Shown: positions 36,682-47,143 of the stretch, in pieces
Numbering within the stretch: position 1 is the stretch's first letter
Layout: the number at the start of each line of letters is the position of its first letter
Assembly (NCBI RefSeq): GCF_031882575.1
Contig: NZ_CP134772.1
Span: 452,001 to 516,000, forward strand
Length of the DNA stretch: 64,000 bases
Reading direction: 5' to 3'
Source: Pseudomonas sp. VD-NE ins
GTDB lineage: Bacteria; Pseudomonadota; Gammaproteobacteria; Pseudomonadales; Pseudomonadaceae
Translations under genes and position numbers: made by a program
Notes under the pieces: model-generated
What the model saw: the letters and a program-made list of their open reading frames with translations, nothing else
What the model was told of the DNA's origin: nothing
Database searches by the model: none

Positions 36682-38619
36682 ATGCAGTTGTGGCGACGCA
36701 GTATTCAATGGCAGTTGATTCTCAGCATGGGCACGGCCCTGCTGGTCAGCATCCTGATCGTGGTTGGCATTTATACCCTGGTGGTCAACCGCCTCGCCCA
36801 GAGCTATCTGGTCGAACAAGCACTGCCGTCGAGCATCGAAGCGACGCGCAACGATATCGAACGGATCCTCGTCCAGCCGCTGACGGCGGCCAAGGACATC
36901 GCCAGCAATTCCATGGTGCGCGATTGGCTCGCATCCGGCGAAGACAGCAGCAAAACGGCGGCCTTCGCGCAGTATCTGGAAGGCATCCGCGCCGAACATA
37001 AAGCTTTCACGGCTTTGATCATCGGCACCGAATCCAATCACTACATCACCGAAAAAGGCCTGGATCGCACCCTCAGTCGCGCCAAACCGGCGGATGCCTG
37101 GTTCTATTCTTTTCTCGACAGCAATCAGCCGCGCACCCTGAACATCGACAACGACGGGGCGACCGGAGAGTTGGCGCTGTTCATTGATTTGAAGGTGGAG
37201 CAGGCCGGCAAAGTGGTCGGCGTGGCCGGGCTCGGTTTGAGCATGAAAGAGCTGTCGGAGCTGATCCACAATTTCAGCTTTGGTGAGCGCGGCAAGGTCT
37301 ATCTCGTGCGTTCCGACGGTTTGATTCAGGTGCATCCGGAAGCGCAGTTCAGCGGCAAACGCACCTTGAGCGAGCAAATTGGCGCCCATGCGGCGCAGGC
37401 CGTCATGGGCCAGAAAGCGGCGATCAGCAGCAGCTTCCAAAGAGATGGCGAAGACTTTCTCGCCTTAAGTCTGCCTTTGCGCGATCTGGGCTGGACGCTA
37501 GTGGCCGAAGTGCCGCAGTCGCAGATCTACGCCGAGGCCCGTAAAGCGATGTGGATGAGCGGCGGTATCGGTCTGGCCGTGGCGCTGGTGTGCCTCGCTT
37601 TGGTGGTGTGGCTGGCGCAAGGTTTGGTGCGACCGATTCGCCAAGTAACAGCCGCGCTGGTAGCAATCGGTAGCGGTGGTGGAGATTTGACCCATCGGTT
37701 AGATTCCAGCCGTGCCGATGAGCTGGGCGACCTCGCTCGCGGTTTCAACCGTTTTCTCGATAGCCAGCGCGGGATGATCGGCGAAGTGCTGACAACCAGC
37801 GAACGTCTGCGCACGGCCGTGGGGCAGGTGGCGAAGGTAGTGGAGAACACCGCTGAGCGTTCTGGCCGTCAGCAGGAAATGACTGACATGGTCGCCACTG
37901 CCGTTCATGAGATGGGCCTGACCGTGCAGGAAATTGCGCAGAACGCCGGCAACGCGGCACTGGCCTCGCAAACCGCGCGGGATGAAGCGATGCAAGCGCG
38001 GGAAGTGGTCGGCGGCTCGATCAAGCATATTGAAAGCATGTCCGATGAGATCGGCGTGGCGGCGGGCGCGGTCGGCGAGTTGGCGCATCAAGTGGCGTCG
38101 ATCGATTCTGTATTGGCGGTGATTCGTGGTGTGTCCGAGCAGACCAATCTGCTGGCGCTCAATGCCGCCATCGAGGCGGCCCGAGCCGGTGATATGGGGC
38201 GCGGCTTTGCAGTTGTCGCCGATGAAGTGCGCACCTTGGCGCGCCGCACTCAGGCATCTACTGACGAAATCCAGCAAATGATCGGCAGCCTCAAGCAAGG
38301 CGCGGAAAACGCTGTGTCGTCGATGCGCACCGGCCAGGCGGCGACCGGCACCGGGGTTGAGTCGAGCCAGCGCACCGGGGCGTCGTTGACGGCGATTACC
38401 GGGCAGGTCGAGCGCATCAGTGACATGAACCATCAGGTGGCGACGGCGACGGAAGAGCAGTCGGCGGTGACGGAAGAGATCAACCGTAACGTGCAGGGGA
38501 TTTCTGATTTGGCCCGGGCGACGGCGGGGGAGGTTCGGGCCTGTCGTGAGGATTGTCAGATGTTGCAGAGGCTGGCGGATGATCTGGCGCGGCAGATGGG
38601 TGGGTTCAAGTTGACTTGA
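36682..38619 (+). CDS. Methyl-accepting chemotaxis protein (dCACHE type)
   Basis: 645 residues: membrane helix 11-34, a double-CACHE-like periplasmic ligand domain (about 40-290), second membrane helix (about 295-318), HAMP, and the signalling domain with hairpin [20 protein letters not shown]. Its ligand is unknown; CACHE domains often bind amino or organic acids. I chose the ATG at 36682 (MQLWRRS) with GGGGGTG before it. A sigma54 element lies just upstream. Confidence 0.92.
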   Translation: MQLWRRSIQWQLILSMGTALLVSILIVVGIYTLVVNRLAQSYLVEQALPSSIEATRNDIERILVQPLTAAKDIASNSMVRDWLASGEDSSKTAAFAQYLEGIRAEHKAFTALIIGTESNHYITEKGLDRTLSRAKPADAWFYSFLDSNQPRTLNIDNDGATGELALFIDLKVEQAGKVVGVAGLGLSMKELSELIHNFSFGERGKVYLVRSDGLIQVHPEAQFSGKRTLSEQIGAHAAQAVMGQKAAISSSFQRDGEDFLALSLPLRDLGWTLVAEVPQSQIYAEARKAMWMSGGIGLAVALVCLALVVWLAQGLVRPIRQVTAALVAIGSGGGDLTHRLDSSRADELGDLARGFNRFLDSQRGMIGEVLTTSERLRTAVGQVAKVVENTAERSGRQQEMTDMVATAVHEMGLTVQEIAQNAGNAALASQTARDEAMQAREVVGGSIKHIESMSDEIGVAAGAVGELAHQVASIDSVLAVIRGVSEQTNLLALNAAIEAARAGDMGRGFAVVADEVRTLARRTQASTDEIQQMIGSLKQGAENAVSSMRTGQAATGTGVESSQRTGASLTAITGQVERISDMNHQVATATEEQSAVTEEINRNVQGISDLARATAGEVRACREDCQMLQRLADDLARQMGGFKLT

Positions 38620-38636
38620 GTGCTGAGCCAGAAAAG

Positions 38637-38828
38637 CCCCTCACCCTAGCCCTCTCCCAATGGGAGAGGGGACTGACCGAGTGGTGTTGCGTCATGCGCC
38701 GACTTGAACGACCGAGTCGAATATGGATTCGGCAAGGCACTTTCAGGTCGATGTACTTCTTAAATATCCCCCGGTCGGCCCCCTCTCCCTCTGGGCGGTC
38801 CGACGTTTCGGGAGGGCTGGGGTGAGGG
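38637..38828. repeat. CCCTCACCC-type repeat (family C), single unit
   Basis: Begins CCCCTCACCCTAGCCCTCTC and ends with the inverted GGGAGGGCTGGGGTGAGGG. The inside shares GACTGACCGAG.GT..T with the copies at 51091. It lies between the convergent chemoreceptor and acyl-CoA dehydrogenase genes. Confidence 0.85.
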
Positions 38829-38835
38829 TCGGCTT

Positions 38836-40638
38836 TCAGAACCACGCATCCTGCATCGCCAGACACGTATCATCCCGCGCCTCCAGCAACGCCAGTTCAT
38901 GGTGGCACCCCGGCACTTCCCACGTCAGAAAATACCGCGCCGCCTGCAACTTGCCCTTATAGAAGTCGATATCCGCCGCATTACCTTTCAGCAACCCTTC
39001 CTCAGCACGAATCGCCTGCTCCAGCCAGCGCCAGCCAATCACCGTGTGCCCGAACACCTTCAGGTACAGCGCCGAATTCGCCAGGCTGCTGTTGACCTTG
39101 CCCTGCGCCAGATCGGTCAACAAACCGATGGTCACCGTTTGCAGGCGCGCCACCAGTTTCTCTAAAGGCTCACGCAGTGCGGTTAGCGAATCGTACGCCG
39201 TAGCGCGCTCGGCGGTGTTGGCGATCAGCCGAATCAACTGCTTCAGTCCTGCGCCACCGTTCTGCGCCAATTTACGCCCGAGCAAGTCCAGCGATTGAAT
39301 GCCATGGGTGCCTTCGTGGATCGGATTCAGGCGGTTATCGCGGTAGTACTGTTCAACCGGGTATTCGCGGGTGTAGCCGTGGCCGCCAAGGATCTGGATC
39401 GCCAGTTCGTTGGCCTTGAGGCAGAACTCCGACGGCCAGGATTTGACGATCGGCGTCAGCAGATCCAATAGCTCATGGGCCTGTTTACGCTCGGCTTCGG
39501 TTCCCAGCGTCGTGGTGTCATCGAACAAACGCGCCGCGTACAGGCCAAGGTCGAATGCACCTTCGACGTAGGATTTTTGCGTCAACAGCATACGTCTGAC
39601 ATCCGCGTGCTGAATGATTGCCACTGGCGCTGTGGTCGGATCCTTGCTGTCCGGCACCCGCCCTTGTGGACGCTCGCGAGCATACTCCAGCGAATACAGA
39701 TAACCGGCATAACCGAGCATCACTGCACCCATGCCAACGCCGATCCGCGCTTCGTTCATCATCTGGAACATGTAGCTCAAGCCGCGGTGCGGCTCGCCCA
39801 CCAGATAACCGACACATTCACCGTTATCGCCGAAGTTCAGCGCTGTGGAGGTGGTGCCGCGCCAGCCCATCTTGTGGAACAGCCCGGCCAGCAGCACGTC
39901 ATTGCGTGGGCCGAGGCTGCCGTCATCGTTGACCAGAAACTTCGGCACGATAAACAGCGAGATGCCTTTCACCCCCGGCGGCGCGTCGGGCAGCTTGGCC
40001 AGAACCATGTGCACGATGTTTTCCGAGAGCGGGTGATCGCCGCCGGAAATGAAGATCTTGTTGCCCTTCAGGCGATAAGTGCCGTCGGACGCCGGCTCGG
40101 CGCGCGTACGAATATCCGACAGGGACGAACCGGCATGCGGCTCGGTCAAGGCCATGGTGCCGAAGAAGCGGCCATCGATCATTGGCTGCAGGAAGCGCTG
40201 TTTCTGCTCGTCGGTGCCAAAGCTCTCGATCAGGTTCGCCGCACCCATGGTCAGGAACGGGTACGAAGTCGACGCAGCGTTGGCCGACTGAAAATGGGCG
40301 AAGCAGGCTTGCGACAGCAGTGTAGGAAGCTGCATGCCACCGGCATCGAAACTTCTCGCAGCGTTGAGGAATCCTGCCTCAAGGAAGGCATCCACTGCCG
40401 GTTTCACTTCAGGAATCAGAATCGCCTTACCGTCTTCATAGCGCGGCTCGTTCTCGTCGCCCTTGCGGTTGTGCGGTGCAAAGTACTTCTCGGCGATGTT
40501 GCGCGCGGTGCCGATGGCGGCGTCGAAGGTCTCGCGGTTGTGCTCGGCAAAGCGCTCACGCCGGGTCAGGCCCTCGGCATCAAGGACTTCATACAGCTCG
40601 AAAGCCAGATTGCGGGAACTGAGCAGCGTCTCGGACAT
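38836..40638 (-). CDS. Acyl-CoA dehydrogenase
   Basis: 600 residues, longer than classical 380-residue enzymes, with the extra C-terminal domain of the DmdC-like/FadE-type family. Blocks: MALTEPHAGSSLSDIRTRAEP (FAD and substrate binding), GNKIFISGGDHPL, and ILGGHGYTREYPVEQYYRDNRLNPIHEGTHGIQSLDLLGRK (catalytic Glu region). It catalyses FAD-dependent alpha,beta-dehydrogenation of an acyl-CoA; the chain length is not evident. Starts at ATG 40638. This gene normally lies between cvrA and rlmJ in Pseudomonas. Confidence 0.92.
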   Translation of the reverse strand: MSETLLSSRNLAFELYEVLDAEGLTRRERFAEHNRETFDAAIGTARNIAEKYFAPHNRKGDENEPRYEDGKAILIPEVKPAVDAFLEAGFLNAARSFDAGGMQLPTLLSQACFAHFQSANAASTSYPFLTMGAANLIESFGTDEQKQRFLQPMIDGRFFGTMALTEPHAGSSLSDIRTRAEPASDGTYRLKGNKIFISGGDHPLSENIVHMVLAKLPDAPPGVKGISLFIVPKFLVNDDGSLGPRNDVLLAGLFHKMGWRGTTSTALNFGDNGECVGYLVGEPHRGLSYMFQMMNEARIGVGMGAVMLGYAGYLYSLEYARERPQGRVPDSKDPTTAPVAIIQHADVRRMLLTQKSYVEGAFDLGLYAARLFDDTTTLGTEAERKQAHELLDLLTPIVKSWPSEFCLKANELAIQILGGHGYTREYPVEQYYRDNRLNPIHEGTHGIQSLDLLGRKLAQNGGAGLKQLIRLIANTAERATAYDSLTALREPLEKLVARLQTVTIGLLTDLAQGKVNSSLANSALYLKVFGHTVIGWRWLEQAIRAEEGLLKGNAADIDFYKGKLQAARYFLTWEVPGCHHELALLEARDDTCLAMQDAWF

Positions 40639-40757
40639 GGCGGCCTACCTGAAATTGGGGTTGGGCCGAGTCTAGGCGTGCTGATAAACACTGAACAGGA
40701 AGATTGATAAGCGTGATATTGGAGCCGCGCGCAGACTTAACAAACACCCCCAAAACA

Positions 40758-40849
40758 CTGTGGGAGCTGGCTTGCCAGCGATGGCGGCAGTTCAGTCGAC
40801 ATTGATGGTGACTGAAAAATCGCTATCGCTGGCAAGCCAGCTCCCACAG
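40758..40849. repeat. REP-type inverted repeat (family A)
   Basis: CTGTGGGAGCTGGCTTGCCA arm and reverse complement ending at 40849, loop with its own short arms. Lies between the acyl-CoA dehydrogenase start and putA stop; no other feature in this 259-base gap. Confidence 0.9.
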
Positions 40850-40897
40850 GGACTGTTGCTATGCCGGGCACCTATGCAGGTGACCGGTTTATCGCTG

Positions 40898-43800
40898 TTA
40901 ACCGATAGTCATCAAGCTCGCATTACCACCCGCCGCCGCAGTGTTAACGCTCAACGCCCGCTCGATCACCAGACGCTCCAGTGCAATGTTGGTCTCGCCC
41001 TGGGACAAGCCCTGAACCCCAACGATCGCGCCGGCACGCTTGGCAATTTGCTGGCAAACGCCGCGCAACTGGTCGGAATGGCCGTGATGCAGAACCGCAT
41101 CGAACACCACCTCATCCTTGTTCCAGTCGGAAACCAGCTTGATCCGCACCTGAATCTCCTTCGGCAAGCGTGCGAACAAGGCCTTGCTGATGTCGGACTC
41201 CGGCCAAACTGCCGAACCGCCCACGGCCAATACCGCAGCCAGTTGCGTCAGCAGATCACCTTCAACCTCCGCCAGGCACAGCACGTGCTCGCGCGGCAGA
41301 ATCGCATAGCTGTTTTTCTCGCCGGTCGGGCCGGCCAGCATGCGGGTGATGCCGCTCTGCGATTGCGCAGCGTACTGCACGCACAGCGTGCTCAGGTCGG
41401 CAAACTTGTTGCTTTCAGCCCAGGCTTTCAAGGCGTTCAGCGGTTTGCTCATGGCGTCGCGCAAACGAACGTCCGGGGCGACAACGGCGTCACCGCGAGC
41501 GAAGGATTGTTCGATGGCATCGGTAGGGCGGGTCGCCAGCAAACGGTACAGGTACAGCGGGCCACCGGCTTTCGGGCCAGTACCCGAGAGGCCTTCGCCG
41601 CCGAACGGCTGCACGCCGACTACAGCACCAACGATGTTGCGGTTAACGTAGACGTTACCGGCGTTGACGTTGTCGATCACCTTGGCGATGGTCTCGTCGA
41701 TTCGGGTGTGCACGCCCAGCGTCAGGCCATAACCGGAAGCGTTGATCTGGCCGATCAGTTGATCGATCTCTTTGCGCTTGTAGCGCACCACGTGCAGCAC
41801 CGGGCCGAAGATCTCGCGTTGCAGCTCGTCGAAGCTTTCCAGTTCGATCAGGGTCGGCATGACGAAGGTGCCGCGTTTGACCTCTTCGGTGTCGGCGATC
41901 GCCACCTGGTAAACGTTGCGACCTTTATCGCGCATGCCCTGGATGTGCTTGTCGATGCCCGCCTTGGCTTCGGCGTCGATCACCGGGCCGATGTCCACGG
42001 ACAGACGCTCAGGGTTGCCGAGACGGCTTTCAGCCATGGCACCTTTGAGCATTTCGATGACGCGATCGGCGGAATCTTCCTGCAGGCACAGTACGCGCAG
42101 CGCCGAGCAACGCTGACCGGCGCTGTCGAAGGCCGAGGACACCACGTCGATCACAACTTGTTCGGTCAGTGCCGATGAGTCGACGATCATCGCGTTCTGG
42201 CCACCGGTTTCGGCGATCAGCGGAATCGGACGGCCCTGGCTGTCGAGACGGCCAGCGATGTTGCGTTGCAGCAGACGCGCGACTTCGGTGGAGCCGGTGA
42301 ACATCACGCCTTTGACGCGCTCATCACCGACCAGACCGGCACCGACGGTTTCACCGCGACCCGGTAGCAGTTGCAGCACGCCTTCCGGGATACCGGCTTC
42401 GAGCAGCAAGCGCACGGCTTGAGCCGCCACCAGTGGAGTTTGCTCGGCAGGTTTGGCCAATACCGGGTTACCGGCTGCCAGTGCGGCAGCGACTTGGCCA
42501 CTGAAGATTGCCAATGGGAAGTTCCACGGGCTGATGCACACCACCGGGCCCAGTGGGCGGTGGGCGTCGTTGCTGAAATCGTTGCGCGCCTGCACCGCGT
42601 AGTAACGCAGGAAGTCGACCGCTTCACGGACTTCGGCAATGGCGTTGGCGAAAGTCTTGCCGGCTTCGCGAGCCAGCAGGCCCATCAGCGGCTGGATCTC
42701 GCCTTCCATCAAGTCAGCGGCACGTTCCAGAATTGCGGCGCGTTCGGCAGGCGGGGTGGCTTGCCAGATCGGTGCGGCGTTCAGTGCGCATTGAATGGCG
42801 TTGTCGACGTCTTCGACGGTGGCTTCCTGCACGTGACCGACCACATCACGGTGATCAGCCGGGTTCAGAACAGCTGCCGGCGTTTCAGTGCTGGAAGCGC
42901 AGCCGAGCATCGGCGCGGCTTTCCAGTCGTTGTGTGCGGTGGCCAGCAAAGCGCAGGACAGCGAAGCCAGACGATGTTCGTTGGCCATGTCGATGCCGCT
43001 GGAGTTGGCGCGTTCGGAACCATACAGATCACGCGGCAGCGGAATGCGCGGGTGCGGCAGGCCGAAACCACCTTCCACGGTTGCCATCTGCTCGATCTGC
43101 GCCACCGGATCGGCTACCAGTTCCTGAATCGAAATCGACTGGTCGGCGATGCGGTTGACGAACGAGGTGTTCGCGCCGTTTTCCAGCAAGCGACGTACGA
43201 GGTACGCCAGAAGGGTTTCGTGAGTACCCACCGGAGCGTACACGCGGCACGGACGGTTCAGCTTGCCTTCGGAAACCTTGCCTACAACCTGTTCGTAAAG
43301 CGGTTCGCCCATGCCGTGCAGGCACTGGAATTCGTACTGGCCCGGGTAATAGTTCTGACCGGCAATGTGGTAAATGGCCGACAGGGTGTGGGCGTTGTGC
43401 GTGGCGAACTGCGGGTAGATGACTTCCGGCACCGACAGCAGTTTGCGTGCGCAAGCAATGTAGGAAACGTCGGTGTACACCTTGCGGGTGTAAACCGGAT
43501 AGCCTTCCAGGCCTTCGACCTGGGCACGCTTGATTTCGCTGTCCCAGTACGCGCCTTTCACCAGACGGATCATCAGGCGATGACGGCTGCGACGGGCCAG
43601 ATCGATCACGTAATCGATCACGTACGGGCAACGCTTCTGATAAGCCTGGATGACGAAACCGATGCCGTTCCAGCCAGTCAGTTGCGGCTCGAAGCACAGG
43701 CGCTCGAGCAGATCCAGCGACAGTTCGAGACGGTCGGCTTCTTCGGCGTCGATGTTCAGGCCGATGTCGTATTGCTTGGCCAGCAGGGTCAGCGACAGCA

Positions 43801-44851
43801 GGCGCGGGTACAACTCGTCCATCACACGCTCGTACTGCGCACGGCTGTAACGCGGGTGCAGTGCCGAGAGCTTGATGGAGATGCCCGGGCCTTCATAAAT
43901 CCCACGGCCGTGGGAGGCTTTGCCGATCGAGTGGATGGCCTGTTCGTACGACGCCAGGTACTTCTGCGCATCGTGTTCGGTCAGTGCCGCTTCACCGAGC
44001 ATGTCGTAGGAATAACGGAAGCCCTTGGCTTCGAACTTGCTCGCGTTGGCCAAGGCTTCGGCAATGGTTTCGCCGGTGACGAACTGCTCGCCCATCAGGC
44101 GCATGGCCATGTCGACGCCCTTGCGGATCATCGGCTCGCCGCTCTTGCCGATGATGCGACTCAGCGACGACGTCAGGCCGGCTTCGTTGTGCGTGGACAC
44201 CAGTTTGCCGGTCAGCAGCAGGCCCCAAGTGGCGGCGTTGACGAACAGCGACGGGCTGTTGCCCAAGTGCGGATGCCAGTTGCCGGTGCTGATCTTGTCG
44301 CGGATCAGTGCATCGCGAGTGCCCTTGTCCGGGATACGCAGCAGCGCTTCGGCCAGGCACATCAGGGCTACGCCTTCCTGGGACGACAGAGAAAATTCCT
44401 GCAGCAGACCCTGAACAATGCCTGCACGACCGCCGGCACTTTTCTGGTTACGCAGTTTTTCCGCGATGGAGGCGGCGAGCTTATTGGTGGCTTCAGCCAT
44501 GGCAACCGGCAGGCGAGCCTGCTCGATCAGCATCGGCACCACTTCCGGCTCAGGGCGACGGTAAGCGGCAGTAATCGAAGCGCGCAGAACCGACTGCGGC
44601 AGGATGCTTTCGGCGAATTCGAGGAAGCACTGGTGGGCGTGATCGGTGTGGATTTCGCCCGCCTCATCGGCGTCCTTGGCGGTCAAACCGTTCAGCTCGG
44701 TCAGGGTTGCACCACCCTCGAGTTTTTCCAGGTAATTGAAAATTGCCTGCTTGATCAGCCAGTGCGGTGTGCGATCAATCGAGGTAGCGGCGGCCTTCAG
44801 GCGCTCGCGGGTCGGGTCATCGAGTTTGACCCCAAGGGTGGTGGTAGCCAT
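40898..44851 (-). CDS. putA: Bifunctional proline dehydrogenase / P5C dehydrogenase and put repressor PutA
   Basis: 1317 residues. The N-terminus ([21 protein letters not shown]) is the ribbon-helix-helix DNA-binding domain that marks trifunctional PutA proteins. It is followed by the proline dehydrogenase barrel (about 190-560) and aldehyde dehydrogenase domain (about 600-1100) with catalytic Cys in [11 protein letters not shown] and Glu in [11 protein letters not shown]. PutA oxidises proline to glutamate at the membrane and represses put genes without proline. ATG at 44851 begins the RHH domain; a 12-codon extension is not used. Divergent from putP. Confidence 0.97.
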   Translation of the reverse strand: MATTTLGVKLDDPTRERLKAAATSIDRTPHWLIKQAIFNYLEKLEGGATLTELNGLTAKDADEAGEIHTDHAHQCFLEFAESILPQSVLRASITAAYRRPEPEVVPMLIEQARLPVAMAEATNKLAASIAEKLRNQKSAGGRAGIVQGLLQEFSLSSQEGVALMCLAEALLRIPDKGTRDALIRDKISTGNWHPHLGNSPSLFVNAATWGLLLTGKLVSTHNEAGLTSSLSRIIGKSGEPMIRKGVDMAMRLMGEQFVTGETIAEALANASKFEAKGFRYSYDMLGEAALTEHDAQKYLASYEQAIHSIGKASHGRGIYEGPGISIKLSALHPRYSRAQYERVMDELYPRLLSLTLLAKQYDIGLNIDAEEADRLELSLDLLERLCFEPQLTGWNGIGFVIQAYQKRCPYVIDYVIDLARRSRHRLMIRLVKGAYWDSEIKRAQVEGLEGYPVYTRKVYTDVSYIACARKLLSVPEVIYPQFATHNAHTLSAIYHIAGQNYYPGQYEFQCLHGMGEPLYEQVVGKVSEGKLNRPCRVYAPVGTHETLLAYLVRRLLENGANTSFVNRIADQSISIQELVADPVAQIEQMATVEGGFGLPHPRIPLPRDLYGSERANSSGIDMANEHRLASLSCALLATAHNDWKAAPMLGCASSTETPAAVLNPADHRDVVGHVQEATVEDVDNAIQCALNAAPIWQATPPAERAAILERAADLMEGEIQPLMGLLAREAGKTFANAIAEVREAVDFLRYYAVQARNDFSNDAHRPLGPVVCISPWNFPLAIFSGQVAAALAAGNPVLAKPAEQTPLVAAQAVRLLLEAGIPEGVLQLLPGRGETVGAGLVGDERVKGVMFTGSTEVARLLQRNIAGRLDSQGRPIPLIAETGGQNAMIVDSSALTEQVVIDVVSSAFDSAGQRCSALRVLCLQEDSADRVIEMLKGAMAESRLGNPERLSVDIGPVIDAEAKAGIDKHIQGMRDKGRNVYQVAIADTEEVKRGTFVMPTLIELESFDELQREIFGPVLHVVRYKRKEIDQLIGQINASGYGLTLGVHTRIDETIAKVIDNVNAGNVYVNRNIVGAVVGVQPFGGEGLSGTGPKAGGPLYLYRLLATRPTDAIEQSFARGDAVVAPDVRLRDAMSKPLNALKAWAESNKFADLSTLCVQYAAQSQSGITRMLAGPTGEKNSYAILPREHVLCLAEVEGDLLTQLAAVLAVGGSAVWPESDISKALFARLPKEIQVRIKLVSDWNKDEVVFDAVLHHGHSDQLRGVCQQIAKRAGAIVGVQGLSQGETNIALERLVIERALSVNTAAAGGNASLMTIG

Positions 44852-44923
44852 ATTTTTATCCTCATGGTTGCCACAGTTGCGTGGCATCAGCTGGCGGCAA
44901 GATTAGCCGTGCGCTGAAAGAGG

Positions 44924-45161
44924 TGCAACCGGGTGCAACCCTTTTTTATCGGAATAATAAGCAGCTCGTCAGGAATTATTTTCTGGTACGAAAGTGCCGC
45001 ACTTGCTTGGTGCTTTTGCTTCTAGCAACGCGCCTTGACTGCGCTAAAAGGGAGCAAAAACCGCCTGTTTCTCGGAATATCCGACTAGGTGCAACTGATT
45101 CTCGCGAAACTGGTTGCACCTTTTTAACTTTGTTGCATAGCATTCGCGCCCTAGGTGCAAC
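44924..45161. promoter_or_regulatory. put control region with six GTTGCA-type sites
   Basis: PutA of E. coli binds GTTGCA. Here the motif or its complement TGCAAC occurs at 44924, 44934, 45090, 45113, 45132 and 45156 in the 456-base putA-putP gap. Two form an inverted pair (GGTGCAAC at 45088 / GTTGCACC at 45113). This suggests cooperative PutA binding over both divergent promoters. Confidence 0.75.
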
Positions 45162-45307
45162 CGGGATAACCCGGTGCATCGGCTGGTGGCTTTCCTGGGG
45201 AAACATCAGTCCTAAATGCGCGGGATCCCGAATCGTCTGCCAAACGTCGTCGTTTGCGCGGGGTTCATCACCGCTGCTACATAAAAACAAAGCCAGGGCG
45301 TAACTTA

Positions 45308-46792
45308 ATGAGCGTAAGCAATCCAACACTGATCACGTTCGTGATCTACATCGCAGCAATGGTGCTGATCGGCTTCATGGCCTATCGCTCCACCAATAAC
45401 CTGTCTGACTATATTCTTGGCGGCCGTAGCCTGGGCAGCGTCGTCACCGCGCTGTCTGCCGGTGCTTCCGACATGAGCGGCTGGCTGTTGATGGGCCTGC
45501 CGGGCGCCATTTACATGTCCGGTCTGTCTGAAAGCTGGATCGCCATCGGCCTGATCGTCGGCGCCTACCTGAACTGGCTGTTCGTTGCCGGCCGTCTGCG
45601 CGTGCAGACCGAGCACAACGGCGATGCCCTGACCCTGCCAGACTACTTCTCCAGCCGTTTCGAAGATAAAAGCGGCCTGCTGCGCATCATTTCGGCGATC
45701 GTGATTCTGGTGTTCTTCACCATTTATTGCGCTTCCGGCATCGTGGCTGGCGCCCGTCTGTTCGAAAGCACCTTCGGCATGTCCTACGAGACGGCGCTGT
45801 GGGCCGGTGCTGCGGCGACGATTGCCTACACCTTCGTTGGCGGTTTCCTCGCGGTGAGCTGGACTGACACCGTGCAAGCCACGCTGATGATTTTCGCGCT
45901 GATCCTTACGCCAATCATCGTGCTGCTGGCCACCGGCGGCGTCGACACCACGTTCCTCGCCATTGAAGCCAATGACCCAAGCAACTTCGACATGCTTAAA
46001 GGCACCACTTTCATCGGCGTCATCTCGCTGATGGGCTGGGGTCTGGGCTACTTCGGTCAACCTCACATCCTCGCGCGTTTCATGGCGGCGGATTCGGTGA
46101 AGTCGATTGCCAAGGCACGTCGCATCTCCATGACCTGGATGATCCTGTGCCTGGGCGGCACCGTGGCCGTGGGCTTCTTCGGTATTGCTTACTTCTCGGC
46201 ACATCCGGAACTCGCCGGCCCCGTCACCGAGAACCACGAGCGTGTGTTCATCGAACTGGCCAAGATCCTCTTCAACCCATGGATTGCCGGTGTGCTGCTG
46301 TCGGCCATTCTGGCCGCTGTGATGAGCACCCTGAGCTGCCAGTTGCTGGTGTGCTCGAGCGCCCTGACCGAAGACTTCTACAAAACCTTCCTGCGTAAAT
46401 CCGCTTCGCAACTGGAGCTGGTCTGGGTCGGTCGCGCCATGGTGCTGTTGGTTGCACTGATCGCGATCGCCCTGGCAGCCAACCCGGAAAACCGCGTGCT
46501 GGGCCTGGTGTCGTACGCCTGGGCTGGTTTTGGTGCTGCGTTCGGTCCGGTTGTACTGATCTCGGTGGTCTGGAAAGGCATGACCCGCGACGGCGCACTG
46601 GCCGGTATTCTGGTCGGCGCGATCACCGTAGTGGTGTGGAAGCATTTCGAGGTGATGGGTCTGTACGAAATCATCCCGGGCTTTATCTTCGCCAGCCTGG
46701 CCATCTACATCGTCAGCAAGATGGGCGAGCCGACCAAAGGCATGGTGCAGCGCTTCGAAGCGGCGGAAAAAGATTTCCACCTGAACAAGTAA
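45308..46792 (+). CDS. putP: Sodium/proline symporter PutP
   Basis: 494 residues with about 13 membrane helices (SSS family). The blocks SDYILGGRSLGSVVTALSAGASDMSGWLLMGLPGAIY near residue 35 and GYFGQPHILARFMAADSVKSI near residue 245 identify PutP, which imports proline with Na+. ATG at 45308 (MSVSNPTL). Divergent from putA, sharing the control region, so uptake and oxidation are likely coordinated. Confidence 0.96.
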   Translation: MSVSNPTLITFVIYIAAMVLIGFMAYRSTNNLSDYILGGRSLGSVVTALSAGASDMSGWLLMGLPGAIYMSGLSESWIAIGLIVGAYLNWLFVAGRLRVQTEHNGDALTLPDYFSSRFEDKSGLLRIISAIVILVFFTIYCASGIVAGARLFESTFGMSYETALWAGAAATIAYTFVGGFLAVSWTDTVQATLMIFALILTPIIVLLATGGVDTTFLAIEANDPSNFDMLKGTTFIGVISLMGWGLGYFGQPHILARFMAADSVKSIAKARRISMTWMILCLGGTVAVGFFGIAYFSAHPELAGPVTENHERVFIELAKILFNPWIAGVLLSAILAAVMSTLSCQLLVCSSALTEDFYKTFLRKSASQLELVWVGRAMVLLVALIAIALAANPENRVLGLVSYAWAGFGAAFGPVVLISVVWKGMTRDGALAGILVGAITVVVWKHFEVMGLYEIIPGFIFASLAIYIVSKMGEPTKGMVQRFEAAEKDFHLNK

Positions 46793-46817
46793 TGCCCTGA
46801 GCTTCGGCTCACACGAA

Positions 46818-46853
46818 AACGGCCCGTTTCCTACAGGAGGCGGGCCGTTTTTT
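46818..46853 (+). terminator. Intrinsic terminator of putP
   Basis: Stem AACGGCCCG / CGGGCCGTT followed by TTTTTTG, 25 bases after the putP stop. A strong Rho-independent terminator. Confidence 0.93.
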
Positions 46854-46887
46854 TGTGCCTGTGTTTTTTTGCTGACACTTGAGAAAC

Positions 46888-46979
46888 CTGTGGGAGCTGG
46901 CTTGCCAGCGATAGCGGTATGTCAGTCAGCGAATAGGTTGAATGTGCCGACCTCATCGCTGGCAAGCCAGCTCCCACAG
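46888..46979. repeat. REP-type inverted repeat (family A)
   Basis: CTGTGGGAGCTGGCTTGCCA arm and reverse complement ending at 46979, just after the putP terminator and upstream of vgrG. The remaining 164 bases up to vgrG presumably hold the vgrG promoter; none was evident. Confidence 0.9.
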
Positions 46980-47143
46980 GATTCGTGGTGGGATTTTAGG
47001 ATTTGTCTGTAGTTGAAGGCGCCGCTTTTTGCAGGGTTTTTCATCAATGAAAGTAGGGCAAATCTGATTTTCCCGTCACCCATTCATCACCCCTTGCCCC
47101 TCATGCAGAATCGCCCGCCCTTCATTCTGCAGAGAGACATCGG

